In this document: one piece after another, positions 1 to 11,564 of the stretch
How positions within the stretch are numbered: the stretch's first letter is position 1
Layout of the letters: each line of letters opens with the position of its first letter
DNA from: Symbiodinium natans
Lineage: Eukaryota; Sar; Dinophyceae; Suessiales; Symbiodiniaceae
Length of the DNA: 64,000 nucleotides
Assembly: GCA_905221605.1 (NCBI GenBank)
Contig: CAJNDS010001680.1
Coordinates: 62,001-126,000 of the forward strand
Reading direction: 5' to 3'
The notes under the pieces: model-generated
Seen by the model: the letters and a program-made list of their open reading frames with translations, nothing else
Told to the model about the DNA's origin: nothing
Databases searched by the model: none
Translations under genes and position numbers: made by a program

Positions 1-770
1 ATATATATAAAGCAACTCCCCGGCTGTAGCTGTCCTTTAGTTGGCACCAGCCGTAAACCAAAAGGTCAATTTCCAAACATGGGGGTTGTACAAGACACAA
101 GGGGGTCCCCCTAATATGCCCCGAAATAGTATAATTCTAAAAGGAACACCAAGTCGGGCACCCTTTAGTAACCCTATTTTCGGAAATCCCAAAGATGTCA
201 AAGAGCTCTACTTGAAGGTTCTCTTGGAGAGCAAGAAGCAGGCTCAAAGGTACACTAGCCTCATTCTAACCCTAGTTTTACCTAGCCATGAGCCTCCAGA
301 CCTGTTGCTGGCCCAACTTGAGCAAGGCTTCTCCACCCAACCTGTGTCAGACGACCAGGGATCGCCAGTTGCAGGATGCAAAAGAGTTGCTGGAATTTTC
401 GTGGTAACTTCCCACATAAGACTATACTCGAAGGTGAGAAGTAGATAATGAATGCTAAGGGCTGTGGTATTAGGCCTTTTTGTCTGCTCTTTGTGGTAAC
501 TTCCCATATATGTGGCACCGACGTCTGCTTGTCACGGTTTAGGGTATTGCTTGCTTCGGCAGGTTTTATAAGTCTGCAGCCACATGACCCACGGGATGCG
601 CTGCAGGAATCCCGTAAACCTTTGACTGTGTCTCTTCAAGCACTTCCGGTTTGCTCACATGACGCTGTAGGCCACCTCATCTGAGTGGCTGTGCAATCCT
701 AGCCACGTTATGCACGGGCGCACGACAGATATGCTGCTGTAAAGCGGCGGTTTTGGGCGGATTGTAGTGT
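1..770. other. Intergenic or intronic, little to name
   Basis: A hairpin-like element around 80-200 (GGGGGTCCCCCTAATATGCC ... TATTTTCGGAAATCCC) and a repeated GTGGTAACTTCCCAYATA at 401-418 and 493-510. An open frame at 41-448 is not protein-like. Confidence 0.4.
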
Positions 771-895
771 CTACTTGGGCGCTCATGTGTAGTTATAAGT
801 AGGATTATATGTACCCTAAGTCAGGTGATATGTATAGTTGCCCTACTTGCAACCCTACTTAAAACTACCCACGAACCTCCAAGTAGTAGTCGTGT
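771..895 (+). repeat. Hairpin element, family D
   Basis: CTACTTGGGCGCTCATGTGT ... CTACCCACGAACCTCCAAGTAG. Family D ends are CTACTTGGAGGTTCATGGGTAG and its complement, with inner TAGTTATAAGTAGGGTTATA. Weaker copies: 31285-31410, 46490-46530, 47637-47728, 60428-60530. Confidence 0.65.
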
Positions 896-1305
896 TAGAA
901 GTACCATGGACCTCCAAGTGAAAAATGGGAATCAGGAGCCCTATTCAAGAGAGGGTTTAACAAGGCGTTGAGAGAAACACTAGATTAAGGACTGTTCTTT
1001 TAGGAACATAAGGCTTCGCGTGGCCGGTGAAGCTTCGCATTCTAGGGTTTAGGGTTTACGGTTTAGGGTTTGCCGGCAGCCTCCAAAGTCCGTTGCCCAA
1101 AAAAAGGGCTTAGGGTTTAGGGTTTGAGTTTGAGGGCTCCGATGGCTGACAGAAACCTCAGCGCGCATTTTCCTGAAAGGGATTGGGGGCTGGATGGGAG
1201 TAGGGCTTAGGGCACCCAGAAAGGTCCGGATACCTGATCCTTTTCGGCTTGGGGACTCAAAAAAAAGCCCTCCAGGACTATGGTGTTTGGGACCTGAAAC
1301 CATAA

Positions 1306-1455
1306 CTGGGACCCAGAGTTACTAAGGCCCTTATTCTTTATTATTATTTTTTTTTTTTTTTTGGGGGGGGGGGGGGGGGTAGGTTCCCTTCTAAACCCCT
1401 TTAAACCAAACGAAGGGGTACCCTGTGTTATTGGGGGGGTTACTCTTGGGTCTAG
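1306..1455 (+). repeat. Hairpin element, family B
   Basis: CTGGGACCCAGAGT ... TTACTCTTGGGTCTAG, with a T16G17 run inside. Family B ends are CTAGGACCCAGAGTAGGCCC and GGCTACTCTTGGGTCTAG. Confidence 0.65.
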
Positions 1456-1569
1456 ATAAAGGTAAGGCTGTTCCCCCCCTATGATCATCCCTATAAAGGA
1501 CTGCTAGGAGAAGGGGAGACATCCCAAATAGGGGGCACTTGTTTTTTTCCTCCTACATGCCAGCAGCAG

Positions 1570-1627
1570 GCCTTCCGCAGTGACCCGCGGCTGTCCGAGC
1601 GCAACTTGTCCAACGAGCATGGAGGGC
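1570..1627 (+). CDS. Putative exon
   Basis: After CAGCAG, reads AFRSDPRLSERNLSNEHGG; followed by TTTAGGG repeats. No family recognised. Confidence 0.35.
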
Positions 1628-1933
1628 TCAGGGTTTAGGGGGTTAGGGTTGAATTATAGGGTTTAATTAGGGTTTAGGGTTTAGGGTTTAGGGGTTGTTA
1701 TACTTCTGGAAGTCTTCTAACTTTACGTTTTTTGTAGCAAATACTTTTGCGTGAGTAGATGCGGGACTCTATAAACCCTAAACCCTAAACCCTAAACCAC
1801 AGGTACCCTACACTTGGTTTCGGGTTTAGGGTTTAGGGTTTAGGGTTTCAACTCCATGGTTCAGCATGTTCTGGGATTCACAAGCCCAGACGGGAGTCGA
1901 AGTCGCCCAGGCCAACGCTCCTAATACAGGCGC

Positions 1934-2100
1934 CTACTTGAGGGTGTCATGGGTAGTTATTAGGGTTTAGGGTTTAGGGTTTAGAGTTTAGGGTTTATTA
2001 ATCCAGGGTTAGAAGTAGGGTAACTGTGCCTATGTTTGGTTATAAGCTTGCTTAGGGTACGTACAAGCCTACCTATAACTACCCGTGAACCTTCAAGTAA
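1934..2100 (+). repeat. Hairpin element, family D, with telomeric array inside
   Basis: CTACTTGAGGGTGTCATGGG ... CTACCCGTGAACCTTCAAGTA. Five TTTAGGG-type units interrupt the left arm. Confidence 0.6.
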
Positions 2101-2632
2101 GCAATTACTAGCATCATCCCTTTGTAGAAGCCGCGGCTTCTACAACTACAGCAAGCCCAAGTGGAATGAAGTTGTTTTTGCCGCTCAATGATGGTTGCCC
2201 TACTAACATCTTCCCCCCACAAAAAAAAGAACAAAGAATTAACTACTCATGTAATCATTCTAAACCCTAAGCCCATAGCTACCCATGTAGTTTCCGCAGC
2301 AACCTGTAAGGATCCCTGTAGATCGGCCCTGCGAACGGGTTTAGAGTTTTAGGATTTTAGGGTCTTAGAATTTTACGGCTTTGCGGTTTAGTTTTTTATG
2401 GTTTAGGGTTGTGTTTTCTTTGGCCTTCTGGCCCTGAATGCCCAACTGGCCGTAGAGATTCTTCAGAGGTCTTGAAGACGAAGACCAGTACCTTGGGAGC
2501 CTTGCCTGATATCACACCTCTTTTTTGGGCTTGTGTTGAGTTGCTGTGGCCACCCTAAACACACAACCGAACCTTAAACCCGAAACCCTAAACACACCAA
2601 GCCGACCTAGCCTCTGAACATCGAAGTGCTGA

Positions 2633-2731
2633 GTTTAGGGTTTAGGGTTTAGGGTTTAGGGTTTAGGGTTTAGGGTTTAGGGTTTAGGGTTTAGGGTTTA
2701 GGGTTTAGGGTTTAGGGTTTAGGGTTTAGGG
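2633..2731 (+). repeat. Telomeric array, G strand
   Basis: About 14 perfect TTTAGGG units. Confidence 0.97.
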
Positions 2732-2970
2732 GGTTACCCTACAGAACCCTGTCTACCCTGAACCCACGTCGAGTCGCAGGCTGCTGAAGGTGCATTCCGT
2801 CGACTCCCCTGTGAACAGGTGATGCGAATGGAACAGCAGCAGCCCCTAAGCCCTCCCCTCTACTCTACGTTTTAAAGACCACTAATACATTTTTTGCATC
2901 TCTCTCGTCACTGTCTGTATATACGTGTTTATGACCCTAAACCCTAAACCCCATTTAATTGGACTTGGGT

Positions 2971-3050
2971 CTTCGAGGCGCATCATCACGCAGATCGGTT
3001 CCCTCACAGATCCGGACCAGGCAGATTACGCCGCATCCTCAGCCAACGAT
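2971..3050 (+). CDS. Putative exon
   Basis: Reads RRIITQIGSLTDPDQADYAA then SSAND. CCCTAAA units lie upstream and TTTAGGG units directly downstream. Not recognised. Confidence 0.4.
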
Positions 3051-3150
3051 TAGGGTTTAGGGTGTAGGGTGTTTACGGTTTAGGGTTTAGGGTTTAGGGC
3101 TTAGGGTTTAAGGGCTCGGGCTGTAGGATCCAGAGTTTTTTAGGCTTCAG

Positions 3151-3262
3151 GACGACGCGCATTGTGAGTTACTTTCGGCCCAGCTACAAAATTCTTGAAA
3201 GAAGTGGACAGACGGCAAAGCCACAAGATGGTTTGCGAGTTGGCGGCTGCTTGGTCATATAG
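3151..3262 (+). CDS. Putative exon, 37 codons to TAG
   Basis: After GGCTTCAG, reads RTTRIVSYFRPSYKILERSG then QTAKPQDGLRVGG. A second frame (TKFLKEVDRRQSHKMVCEL) is also open, so frame choice is uncertain. Confidence 0.4.
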
Positions 3263-3519
3263 TTTGGGGGAGAGTCCTCTTGACAGCTGAAGCAAGACAG
3301 TGCCCGTATCCTCCTTTTCATGCGTTGGATTCCCCTTTCCAGCCGTTCACCAGAAAAGGTTGCTGCACCGCTGCACCTAGCCTTACACGAAGGAACCAGG
3401 ATCCGAACCCCCTACGGAGAATAGCCAGGTCCGGTACCTGCCAGCAGATCAGCACGGTTGCCTTCCGGACGGAGTGCCGCAGAGGACAATTCAGCAAGGC
3501 GTTGTGGGTGTTTAGCTGG

Positions 3520-3631
3520 CTAGGACCGAGAGTAGGCCCTTCTCCGATTTTTTGTCGTTTAGCTTCCCTTATAAGCCCCTTTAAACTCAAGAAAGGAAGC
3601 CGTTTTATTCTTGCGTTGCTCTGGGGTCTAG
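3520..3631 (+). repeat. Hairpin element, family B
   Basis: CTAGGACCGAGAGTAGGCCC ... GCTCTGGGGTCTAG, with the conserved interior TTCCCTTATAAGCCCCTTTA. Confidence 0.6.
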
Positions 3632-4301
3632 TTGGTGTTTATTGCTGCAAATTTCAGGTTGCTTGGTAAGGGTTTCTCCGATGTGCATTCTGCTTTGCAT
3701 GCTGCTTTTCAACCCCAAAACCTTGCAAACCCGAAATTTCAAATCCCACAACCCTATAAACCCTAAAGTTAAACTCCCTGCAGACCCTAAAGGGATGAAA
3801 CATTGCATTTATGTGACTGCGCCGGGGTGGACTGACGCTGGTCTTTTGCCTTCCACGCAGGAGGCTCCAGCCGGGGGCTCTCGTAGGGCTTGTTGGGGTT
3901 TAGGGTTTAGGGTTTAGAGTTTTGGGTTAAACTAGAACGATAAATTCTACGAATATACCAGCACAGAGACCCCTCGATTTACAGCAGACCCCCCCCCCCC
4001 CCTCCCCCCCATTGGTATGAAGCCAAGCCAGAAAGCTGAGCTTCGTCTCCCTAAACCCTAAACCTTAGCCCTAGGCCCGAATTCCTAGATCCTAAATCGC
4101 GGGTGGCAAAACAAATCGCGCGATGGCAGCCCTCACTCATCCCCAAGAGCATTCCAACGCCTACAAAAGCATTCCAAAGCCTAAACCACCCCCGCAGTAC
4201 TGTGTGAGGCTACTCGGCCCCTGAACCTTACACCCCCAACCCTGCACCCTACACCCTGCACCATGCACCCTACACCCTAAACCCTAAACACTAAGCCCTA
4301 A

Positions 4302-4392
4302 GCCCTAAACCCTAAACCCTAAACCCTAAACCCTAAACCCTAAACCCTAAACCCTAAACCCTAAACCCTAAACCCTAAACCCTAAACCCTAA
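4302..4392 (-). repeat. Telomeric array, C strand
   Basis: About 13 CCCTAAA units directly upstream of the exon-like island at 4405. Shorter degenerate units extend back to about 4246. Confidence 0.97.
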
Positions 4393-4404
4393 CCAAACCC
4401 AAAG

Positions 4405-4490
4405 GTCGACTTTCGGCGCAACATCATCACCTGCGAGGACGTCCTGAAGCAGATCATGTGCCATCAGGTCGCTGGCCTCCTAAGGTTGCC
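4405..4490 (+). CDS. Putative exon between inverted telomeric arrays
   Basis: Reads VDFRRNIITCEDVLKQIMCH then QVAGLL. CCCTAAA array ends 12 bp before, TTTAGGG array starts directly after. Helical and mixed-charge; family unknown. Confidence 0.45.
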
Positions 4491-4492
4491 TT

Positions 4493-4553
4493 TAGGGTTT
4501 AGGGTTTAGGGTTTAGGGTTTAGGGTTTAGGGTTTAGGGTTTAGGGTTTAGGG
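4493..4553 (+). repeat. Telomeric array, G strand
   Basis: About 8 TTTAGGG units directly downstream of the island at 4405-4490, inverted relative to 4302-4392. Confidence 0.97.
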
Positions 4554-4820
4554 TCTAAAGGAACCTAAGGCCCAGACGTTCTTCAAAGCCTGAATCCTTA
4601 AACCCGAACCCTTATGCCCCACACGGTGAACCCACACAACCCGTTTCAGGGCGAGGTCTCTTGGTAGCCTTATATGCTGCATACAGAAGCATTCTAGAAG
4701 GCAACCCTATCCACTCTGGTTGACCTCCCTGAAACTGTCACCCAAAACCCTAAGCCCACACCCTAGACTGTTTGGGGTTTAGGGTTTAGGGTTTAGGGTT
4801 TAGGGTTACGCAGTCTGCAG

Positions 4821-4884
4821 GTCTACCTGCAGAAGGACCTCGGCTCTCTCCGCCGCGTCCAGCGACTTCTTTCAGGCGGCCACA
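4821..4884 (+). CDS. Putative exon
   Basis: After GTCTGCAG, reads VYLQKDLGSLRRVQRLLSGG, a basic amphipathic segment. Confidence 0.38.
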
Positions 4885-5330
4885 TTTAGGGTTTAAGGGT
4901 CAAGAGTTATCGCGTCTGTGATAAGGGTGTCGTGTGAGGGCTATATTTTCCGGGGTCTGCGGGGCTTCGGGGGTTTCGGCTTTTTAGGGATTGTTGGGTT
5001 TGGGGTTGTTTTCGGTGTTCTACAGGGAAACTTTTTCTCCGACTCCCTGTACTCTCAAACAATAAAGGGACGTAGGTGAGGAAGAAACGGCGCGCAAGCC
5101 CATGGCAGAACAGACTCTGCAGCAAGAGTTTCAGAACCACACGCTGCTGAACACCCTAAACCCATCATCCTGAGACCCTAAGCGTTAAGACTCTCAAAGC
5201 CTTGCCATAAAACGTTCCTTCAACGCCCTGTCGAAGCCACTAGGTATGATCTCTTCAGCGCGGGACTCTGGAGATCTGTCGGCTGTGCAGAAGGCACCGT
5301 TTTTGGTTTGACATGATGGGGTTTCAGGCT

Positions 5331-5436
5331 CGGTAGCCCAGTGGGTACCCTTTACCCTTTTTTTGGTTTTGGGTTCCCTTAGAAAGTAACCAACTTTAAA
5401 AGGGTCTTATTATAATATGGTTCCTGGGCTACTAAG
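5331..5436 (+). mobile_element. Hairpin element, family A
   Basis: CGGTAGCCCAGTGGGTACCC ... CCTGGGCTACTAAG, the same ends as the copies at 25-26 kb but with a mutated right end. No target duplication found. Confidence 0.6.
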
Positions 5437-5439
5437 TGG

Positions 5440-6720
5440 GACATAATGATGGGGTTTAAGGTTTAGGGACCCCACATGAAACAGACTGCTGGGCGAGACG
5501 GTCGGCCCAAATCACTTTTGCTATTCCTATGTCCTTGTGTTTTAACAGTGCTCGGTCAGATCCTGCAATAAGAGCCCTCTACGACTCTACTACCTTATTT
5601 GGAGTATCTGTCCTGTGCGTGGGGTTTATTTTTTGGCGCCGTTGTGTAAAGTGTTGGGTGATTACCTTGCTTTCAGACCCAATCAAGCTGCACATGTGTC
5701 TGATAACCTGCATGTGTCTGAGACTCCGTGCTCTTGCCACAGCAACAAGCACCGGCATAAAACCCAGCGGCTCCAATATGTATGCGAGTCATCTAAGTTG
5801 TAGTGTGCTTCGGCAGAGGTTCACCGCTCTATCGTGGAGTCAGGCGTGAACCTCAGGTCTTCAACGACCCGGCACTTTTGGGGAATAATATAGGCGCCTC
5901 AAGGATTGGAATACAGTTTTGGGGGGGTCTTTCTTATAATTGACAGGGACCATAAGGGAATACTTTTACTGAAAAATTTCGACCTCTACATTGCCGCATA
6001 CCTGTTGTGACAGGTCACCTTCCTTTCTGTTCTGGACTTAAGCGAATTGGGGGTAGGGCCTCCGGGTTCAGGGTATAAACCCCAAAAGTCTAAAGCAGCT
6101 GAAGCAGCATCCAGGGATCGCATGTTCAAAGGAGTGAGGAAGGCACTTGAAGGCTACCAGGGTACTTAGCGTGGGGACCCGACGTATGAAGATGCTGTAT
6201 GACTTGGAGGGCTGAGGGATGAGGGATGCGGGTTGCAAGTAACCCGTTTTACATAGAAGTAGCTTTGCGTGGGTCGTTTGAGGCCGTTCTTGCTATGAGG
6301 TATTGCTGCCCACTCCTCGGCTAGAATATTAGCACCGCTGTTGAATCTATCCACCCCGCGTTGCTAAGTGAGGCTTTGCTTTCGGGGCCAACTATACTGG
6401 GAGTTGATAAAGCGGAGACCGTGCTGAATCCTCGCGCGACTCTCTTCTGCTGTAGGGCACGCAAGATCTGCCCCGTGATGTGTGTCGGCATGGAGAAGTC
6501 CCAAATCCTAATTCCGCCCACAGTTCTAAAGGCTTGCAACGAGTTGGAGCAAGTCACAAAAAGGAAAGTCTGGGCGGCAGAGCCCGGGCACGCACATAAA
6601 GGCTGCTCAGCCACGTATTCCCCAGGCATCACGCAGCTGATTGTGCAAATGTTGGACGACCAAGTCTTTGTGGGAGCGCCAGTCTCTCGGCAGTGAGACG
6701 TCTTTCGGAAACATCTTGGG
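5440..6720. other. Unique stretch with few repeats
   Basis: Free of telomeric repeats. A small island at 6115-6160 reads RDRMFKGVRKALEGYQ after CATCCAG. Open frames of 111 (+, 6361-6696) and 103 codons (-, 6321-6632) overlap on opposite strands; I cannot support either as a gene. Confidence 0.35.
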
Positions 6721-7113
6721 GGGGGGGGGGGGGGGTATAGGTATGCCTTCGTAGGGTTTAAGGTTTAGGGTTTAGGGTTTAGGCTTTAGGGTTTAGGGTT
6801 TAGGGTTTAGGGTTTAGGTTCATGGCCCGGCCACCTCGATGAACTCTACATGCAGGTAGACCCCTCCAGTGGCACGACGCACTTACCTGGACCCTCATTC
6901 GTTCACTTTGTAAGGGGACGCTCATGGCAGCGTTTTTAATTCAACACACACAAAATATTCTGCTTTGCAAGGCTAGCAGTATTGCCTTTCAAGAATTTGG
7001 GGTTCTCAAACAAATAGTGGCTTTCAGTGCGCCGTGGCTCACCTCCATCCCGAAAGTCTACTTTCATGCATCCGCAGCTCCTGATGTGAGGCTTCATTCA
7101 TCGGGAGTCAGAA

Positions 7114-7240
7114 GCTAGGACCCAGAGTAGGCCTTTATTCCCCTTTGTTAAGGTGGTTTACGGTTTAGGGCTAGGTTCCCTTATGAGCCCACACCAAAGC
7201 GGGGCACCCTTTCAAATTCCTTGGTTACACTTGGGTCTAG
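7114..7240 (+). repeat. Hairpin element, family B
   Basis: CTAGGACCCAGAGTAGGCC ... GTTACACTTGGGTCTAG. A short GGTTTAGGG stretch sits in the loop. Confidence 0.65.
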
Positions 7241-7521
7241 GGATAGAGTTGTTACAAGGTGAGTGCGCGAGTTCTGATTTTAGCTTCTCTTTCTTGCAAG
7301 ACACCTGACTGAATCTCGCGCAGCTTGTCCTGGTCAAATGTCAAAAAGCGCGATTGCAGCCAGATAGGCAGCAATAGTTTGTGGCCGCTGTAGACTGAGA
7401 ATCCCCATGCTGTTTGTTGCATTGTGCATTACAACGAAGATGTGGAGTGCGCTTTATATATATATATGTATTATGTATATATTCATATTTTTCTCAAGGG
7501 ACCCAACGCTCAATGCCCAAG

Positions 7522-7614
7522 GAAGACGTCACTGATGCCGCTTGGCAACTCCTTATCGACGTCCTTTGCGAGAAGAGGAGTGCCCACCATAGATTGGAAT
7601 CCTGGAGCAAATAA
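7522..7614 (+). CDS. Putative exon
   Basis: After CCCAAG, reads EDVTDAAWQLLIDVLCEKRS then a less convincing tail to TAA. Confidence 0.38.
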   Translation, partial: EDVTDAAWQLLIDVLCEKRSAHHRLESWSK

Positions 7615-8023
7615 TGGGGTTTAGGGCTTATAGGGTTAAGGGTCTAGCGTTTAGGGTTTAGAGGGGAAACCGCATGGCCTGAACATGGCCGGGCGTACCC
7701 TTCCAAGCCTGCTGCACCTTGATTTAGGATGTGCTTCTTGTTATTGCAGTTCGCACCTTCATAGCGTTAAGGGTTTTAGGATGGTTTTAGGGCTCCACTG
7801 GGTTTAAGGAACCCTGTTGAAGACCCATGCTCTAAGCCGGCCGAGCTAGCCGCGAATCCTCCTCCCTCAACACGCGTAGAAAAAGTAGATGCAGCATATT
7901 ATGTAGTAACGAAGCAGTACGAGTGCCCATTTTTTTAATTAAGAAGGTCCCTACCAGGGCTTTTGAACTCACATCACGGGGTGTGGATTACTCTGCCCCT
8001 GGAGGAGCGCCTCGGGCGTGCAG

Positions 8024-8090
8024 TCCGTGAGCAAAGCGGTGCAGCAAAGCATCTTGCAGGTGTGCAAGACAGGCGTCGACACGGAAACGG
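8024..8090 (+). CDS. Putative exon
   Basis: After CGTGCAG, reads SVSKAVQQSILQVCKTGVDT. The following intron starts TTTAGGG and carries the head-to-head junction TTTAGGGTACCCTAAA before its CTCCAG end at 8182. Confidence 0.42.
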
Positions 8091-8835
8091 TTTGGGGTTT
8101 AGGGTTCAGGGTTCAGGGTTTAGGGTTTAGGGTTTAGGGTACCCTAAACCAAAATAAAATTAGACCTCCCCCTTGTCTCCAGATGCAAAAGAGGGCGTAC
8201 CTGTCTCACAGAGGTTCCGAAGCCGCCAGTTGCCAAAGGTCCCCCAAAGTACTTTGGGTCCTTCACATTCTGTTTGGTTCCTGGGGAGGCCTAGCAGGGT
8301 TTAGGGTTTCGGGTTTAGGGTTTGGCGAAGAAAGTTTGGTTTAGGGTTTGTAGTTACAAGTCATTGCAATCGACCCTAAGAGCCCAAACTGCCCAACTCA
8401 CGCAAAATTTCCTCCCCTCCCCCCAGCATACCCTGAAGTCGCTGGGGAGCTTATATAGTCCTGACATGAACCCTCAGTTAGGGCTCAGGGTTTCAAATGA
8501 AAAGGAGTGAGTAGTTGGGGTCTAGAGCTTTGTATGTACAGGGTTCATAGGGCCAGAGTTCCGAAGTTGAATGCCACCAAGCTGCAGAGGTGAAGTGCCA
8601 GAGAATGTCGGGTTTAGGGTTTAGGGTTTAGGGTTTAGTGTCAAGCTCAACGAACCCCTAAACTTCTAAGACCTGAGAGCCTCAACACAGCCAACAAGAA
8701 CAGAACCCCCTGGCAGATAACAGGATTTGGTACAGTTCCCCAAAAGCGGCTTCAACCTTAAAACCCTAAGCCCTAAACAAGAATGGCCTAAACCTGAAAC
8801 CCTAAACCCAAAAACTCCCTCAAATCAACTTCCAG

Positions 8836-8903
8836 GTGTGGATGCTGGCATGTTTGAGTCCTTTCGGGAGATACTCGGCATGGTCATCAGCGGCTCGGCT
8901 TAA
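8836..8903 (+). CDS. Putative exon
   Basis: After CTTCCAG, reads VDAGMFESFREILGMVISGS to TAA. C-strand repeats precede; 8945-8995 (ALAPNRVAEVLLQTAI) follows as a second island. Confidence 0.4.
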
Positions 8904-9131
8904 ATCGAGCGCCTGAAGACCCAAAATCTGCATCGCTAGGGCAGGCCCTGGCCCCTAATCGAGTTGCAGAGGTGCTCTTGCAAACTGCCATTTGAAGTTT
9001 AGGGTTTAGGGTTGATATAGGGTTTGGGGTTTGGGGTTTAAGGTTTTACGGTTTTAGGGTTTTAGGGTTAGGGTTCAGTAGGGTTTAGGGCCGAGGGTTT
9101 GAGCACCGACCCCCCCACCCCCCTCCTGCAG

Positions 9132-9178
9132 GTGTATCCAGAGACTGGCAACCCCAAGTCTCAGATGATAAGAACCGT
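9132..9178 (+). CDS. Putative exon
   Basis: After the pyrimidine-rich CCCCCTCCTGCAG, reads VYPETGNPKSQMIRT. Confidence 0.38.
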
Positions 9179-9310
9179 ATTTACTTAGAAGCTTAGGCTC
9201 TGTAAATGCTCCAGGGTTTAGGGTTTAGGGTTCGGGCGGACTGCGAAACGCCGGGGGCGCTGGCCGCTGCGTTCCTTCCTGCTTGACTGTGTGTGTGTGC
9301 TCCCGCACAG

Positions 9311-9387
9311 AGAAGCAAAACAAACGCATGCCAATCAAAAGCAACCCTGGTCTGCGTGGCATAGCATTTGGCGCCGACTTTCTTCAT
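9311..9387 (+). CDS. Putative exon
   Basis: After CCGCACAG, reads EKQNKRMPIKSNPGLRGIAF then GADFLH. One of the better islands by composition; directly followed by a long CCCTAAA array. Confidence 0.45.
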
Positions 9388-9481
9388 AAACCCTAAACCC
9401 TAAACCCTAAACCCTAAACCCTAAACCCTAAACCCTAAACCCTAAACCCTAAACCCTAAACCCTAAACCCTAAACCCTAAG
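9388..9481 (-). repeat. Telomeric array, C strand
   Basis: About 13 CCCTAAA units between two strong exon-like islands (9311-9387 and 9494-9573). Confidence 0.97.
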
Positions 9482-9493
9482 TCAAGGGTTTAA

Positions 9494-9573
9494 GGGATGA
9501 GCGCATGAGGCAAGTCCAAGGCCGTGCGCAGCTTGACTCTTGGCTGATCAATGGAGCCCGAAACCTGGAACCC
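9494..9573 (+). CDS. Putative exon
   Basis: Reads DERMRQVQGRAQLDSWLING then ARNLEP. CCCTAAA array upstream, TTTAGGG array downstream (9604). Confidence 0.42.
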
Positions 9574-9906
9574 TAAGTTCGACCCCATGAGCCCGAACGA
9601 GCTTGAGTTTAGAGTTTAGGGTTTAGGGTTTAGGGTTTAGGGTTGTTCAGGGTTTAGGGTGTTTAGGGTGTTTAGGGTTTAGGGTTTTGGATGACACTTG
9701 GCTCCTAGGGCTTTGGTGTTATGCAGCTCGGTTTAGGGGTGAGGAGATTAGGGCTGCGGAAGAATCAGGGCATAGGGCATCACGATAGGTGAGCTCGCTA
9801 TGCTTATAGGCCTTACTGCGGAAGGTTCTTTGCTCCTCGAGGCTGGATGGTTGTAATATTGCTAAGATGCTAGGATCAGGGCTTAGATGGTTTTACGGCT
9901 TAAAGG

Positions 9907-10019
9907 CTAGGACCTAGAGTAGGCCCTTTTTTACCTTTTTTGGGGTTTAGGTTCCCTTACCAGCCCCTCTCAGACCAAAAAGAGTACTTTTTTTTCTCCT
10001 AGGCTACTCTTGGGTCTAG
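9907..10019 (+). repeat. Hairpin element, family B
   Basis: CTAGGACCTAGAGTAGGCCC ... GGCTACTCTTGGGTCTAG, a well-preserved inverted pair. Confidence 0.65.
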
Positions 10020-10123
10020 AAGTTCTTAGGGCCTCTACGATGCGCGTGGGCTTTATGGCTTTTGCTGCAACACAAGCTCGGTGAAACCCTAAACCCTATA
10101 AACCCGATGAACCCTCATCAAAG

Positions 10124-10184
10124 TCACTCCCGCATGCGCTCGAGGAAGTTGCTCGCCAAGCTGAACCCGGAGGAGCCAATGCCT
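10124..10184 (+). CDS. Putative exon
   Basis: After CATCAAAG, reads SRMRSRKLLAKLNPEEP. Degenerate C-strand repeats on both sides. Confidence 0.35.
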
Positions 10185-10529
10185 AAACCCTGGACCCTAA
10201 ACCCTTAAACCCTGAACCCTGAACCCTGATGCCTTGCCGGCCTTGTGCGAGTGTGAGAGTCGAAGCCCTAAGCTAGACCCCAAACCTCCTGCAGGAAACC
10301 CTGCCTGTAGACCCGAAACTTGTCCACAATATGTGTTCTTTGAGAAGTTCTTAGCTCGACAACCATATGGCTAAGTTAGAAAGATTCGCAACCAGCCTTT
10401 CGTACCGGATGGTCGTCCTACTTCAACTTCAGGGCCCCGTTTTACGCAGTCTTTCTTTAATAAGGAGTGCCACCAGAAACGGTAGCGCAAGTTGTTGCTA
10501 GACTAGGACAAAGCGCGTCTCTGTTCCAG

Positions 10530-10625
10530 CGCGCGTTTCTTGGATTTGTTTATGCCATTGGGGTCTGGACGCTGGGATTCGGACTCAGCCAGAGAGTGGC
10601 AAGGAGCAGCGCCAGATTGATGACC
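10530..10625 (+). CDS. Putative exon with membrane segment
   Basis: After CTGTTCCAG, reads RAFLGFVYAIGVWTLGFGLS then QRVARSSARLM to TGA: one likely transmembrane helix followed by a basic segment. Confidence 0.42.
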
Positions 10626-10680
10626 TGAAGGCACCCGCTGTAAGGGTTCGGTCCGGCGTTAAGGGGACCTTATCGACCCT

Positions 10681-10807
10681 GCTTGGAGGTTCATATGGGT
10701 ACTAGTAAGTAGGGTTATAAGTAGGCGAGCTATAGAGATAACCTAACTTAGGGGGGGGGGGGGTACTTATATCCCTACTTGCAACGACCGGTGAGCCTTC
10801 GAGCAAA
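10681..10807 (+). repeat. Hairpin element, family D
   Basis: CTTGGAGGTTCATATGGGTA ... ACGACCGGTGAGCCTTCGAG, with a G13 run in the middle. Confidence 0.55.
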
Positions 10808-11233
10808 GCCTTTGGATTGGGATGTTCCCGGCATTTTAGTACCACCGAATTATATATCATCCCCATGAAGGACTGTTAGTATAAGGGGGCACATCCCAAC
10901 CAATTTACGCTCAACGATTGCAAGGCTTCGGGAGCTGTAGGCCAAAGGTCTACTTAACTTCCACCCATGAAGAAGGACCCGGAGTGGGCCCTTATTCCCC
11001 TTTTTGTTTTGCTTTGGGGGGGGGGGGGGGGGGGGGGGGTTAGGTTCCCTAGAAGCCCAAAACCCCAAAATCCTAAACCCCCTAAACCCTAAACCCTAAA
11101 CCCTAAACCCTAAACCCTAAACCCTAAACCAAAACGGGACATATTTTTATTCCTGGCTCCATGATTTTAACATGTTTGAGGCCTCAGCCGCATCTGCGGC
11201 TTTCTGGGCTTCGGGGGTTAGAGTTTACCACTT

Positions 11234-11345
11234 GTACTAGTTGCTTAAGAACCCCAAAACAGTAAATGACAATAATCCCTACATTGCCGTTATAAGGAAG
11301 AACAGTTTTTTTTGTGTTTTTTGGGGGGTTCTTAAGCAAATAGTC
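11234..11345 (+). repeat. Hairpin element, family E
   Basis: CTAGTTGCTTAAGAACCCC ... GGGGGGTTCTTAAGCAAATAG. Family E ends are CTACTATTTGCTTAAGAACC and its complement. Confidence 0.65.
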
Positions 11346-11564
11346 ATGGTACCGGTTGGGCTTCTCCTAAACATGGTTTTCTCTGCCATCGTAGAGTCCA
11401 GGGCTCTTTGTTCCCTTCAGGCCGCTAAAGCCTCAAACTCGGACGACCCAGTTTGTCGGTTGTAGGGCAGAAAGGGCCTTGCGTCCTTCAAAGCTTTCAC
11501 AAGGGTGTACAGGTACTTTCTTCTGCTCCCTAAACCCTAAACCCTAAACCCTTAACGGTAAAAG

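Noticed and set aside
2411..2506. Exon-like GLLALNAQLAVEILQ
   Set aside because: It lies between a G-strand array before and a C-strand array after, the opposite of the exon pattern, so intron is more likely.
3370..3470. tRNA-like GGATCCGAACCCCC segment
   Set aside because: No cloverleaf could be drawn on either strand.
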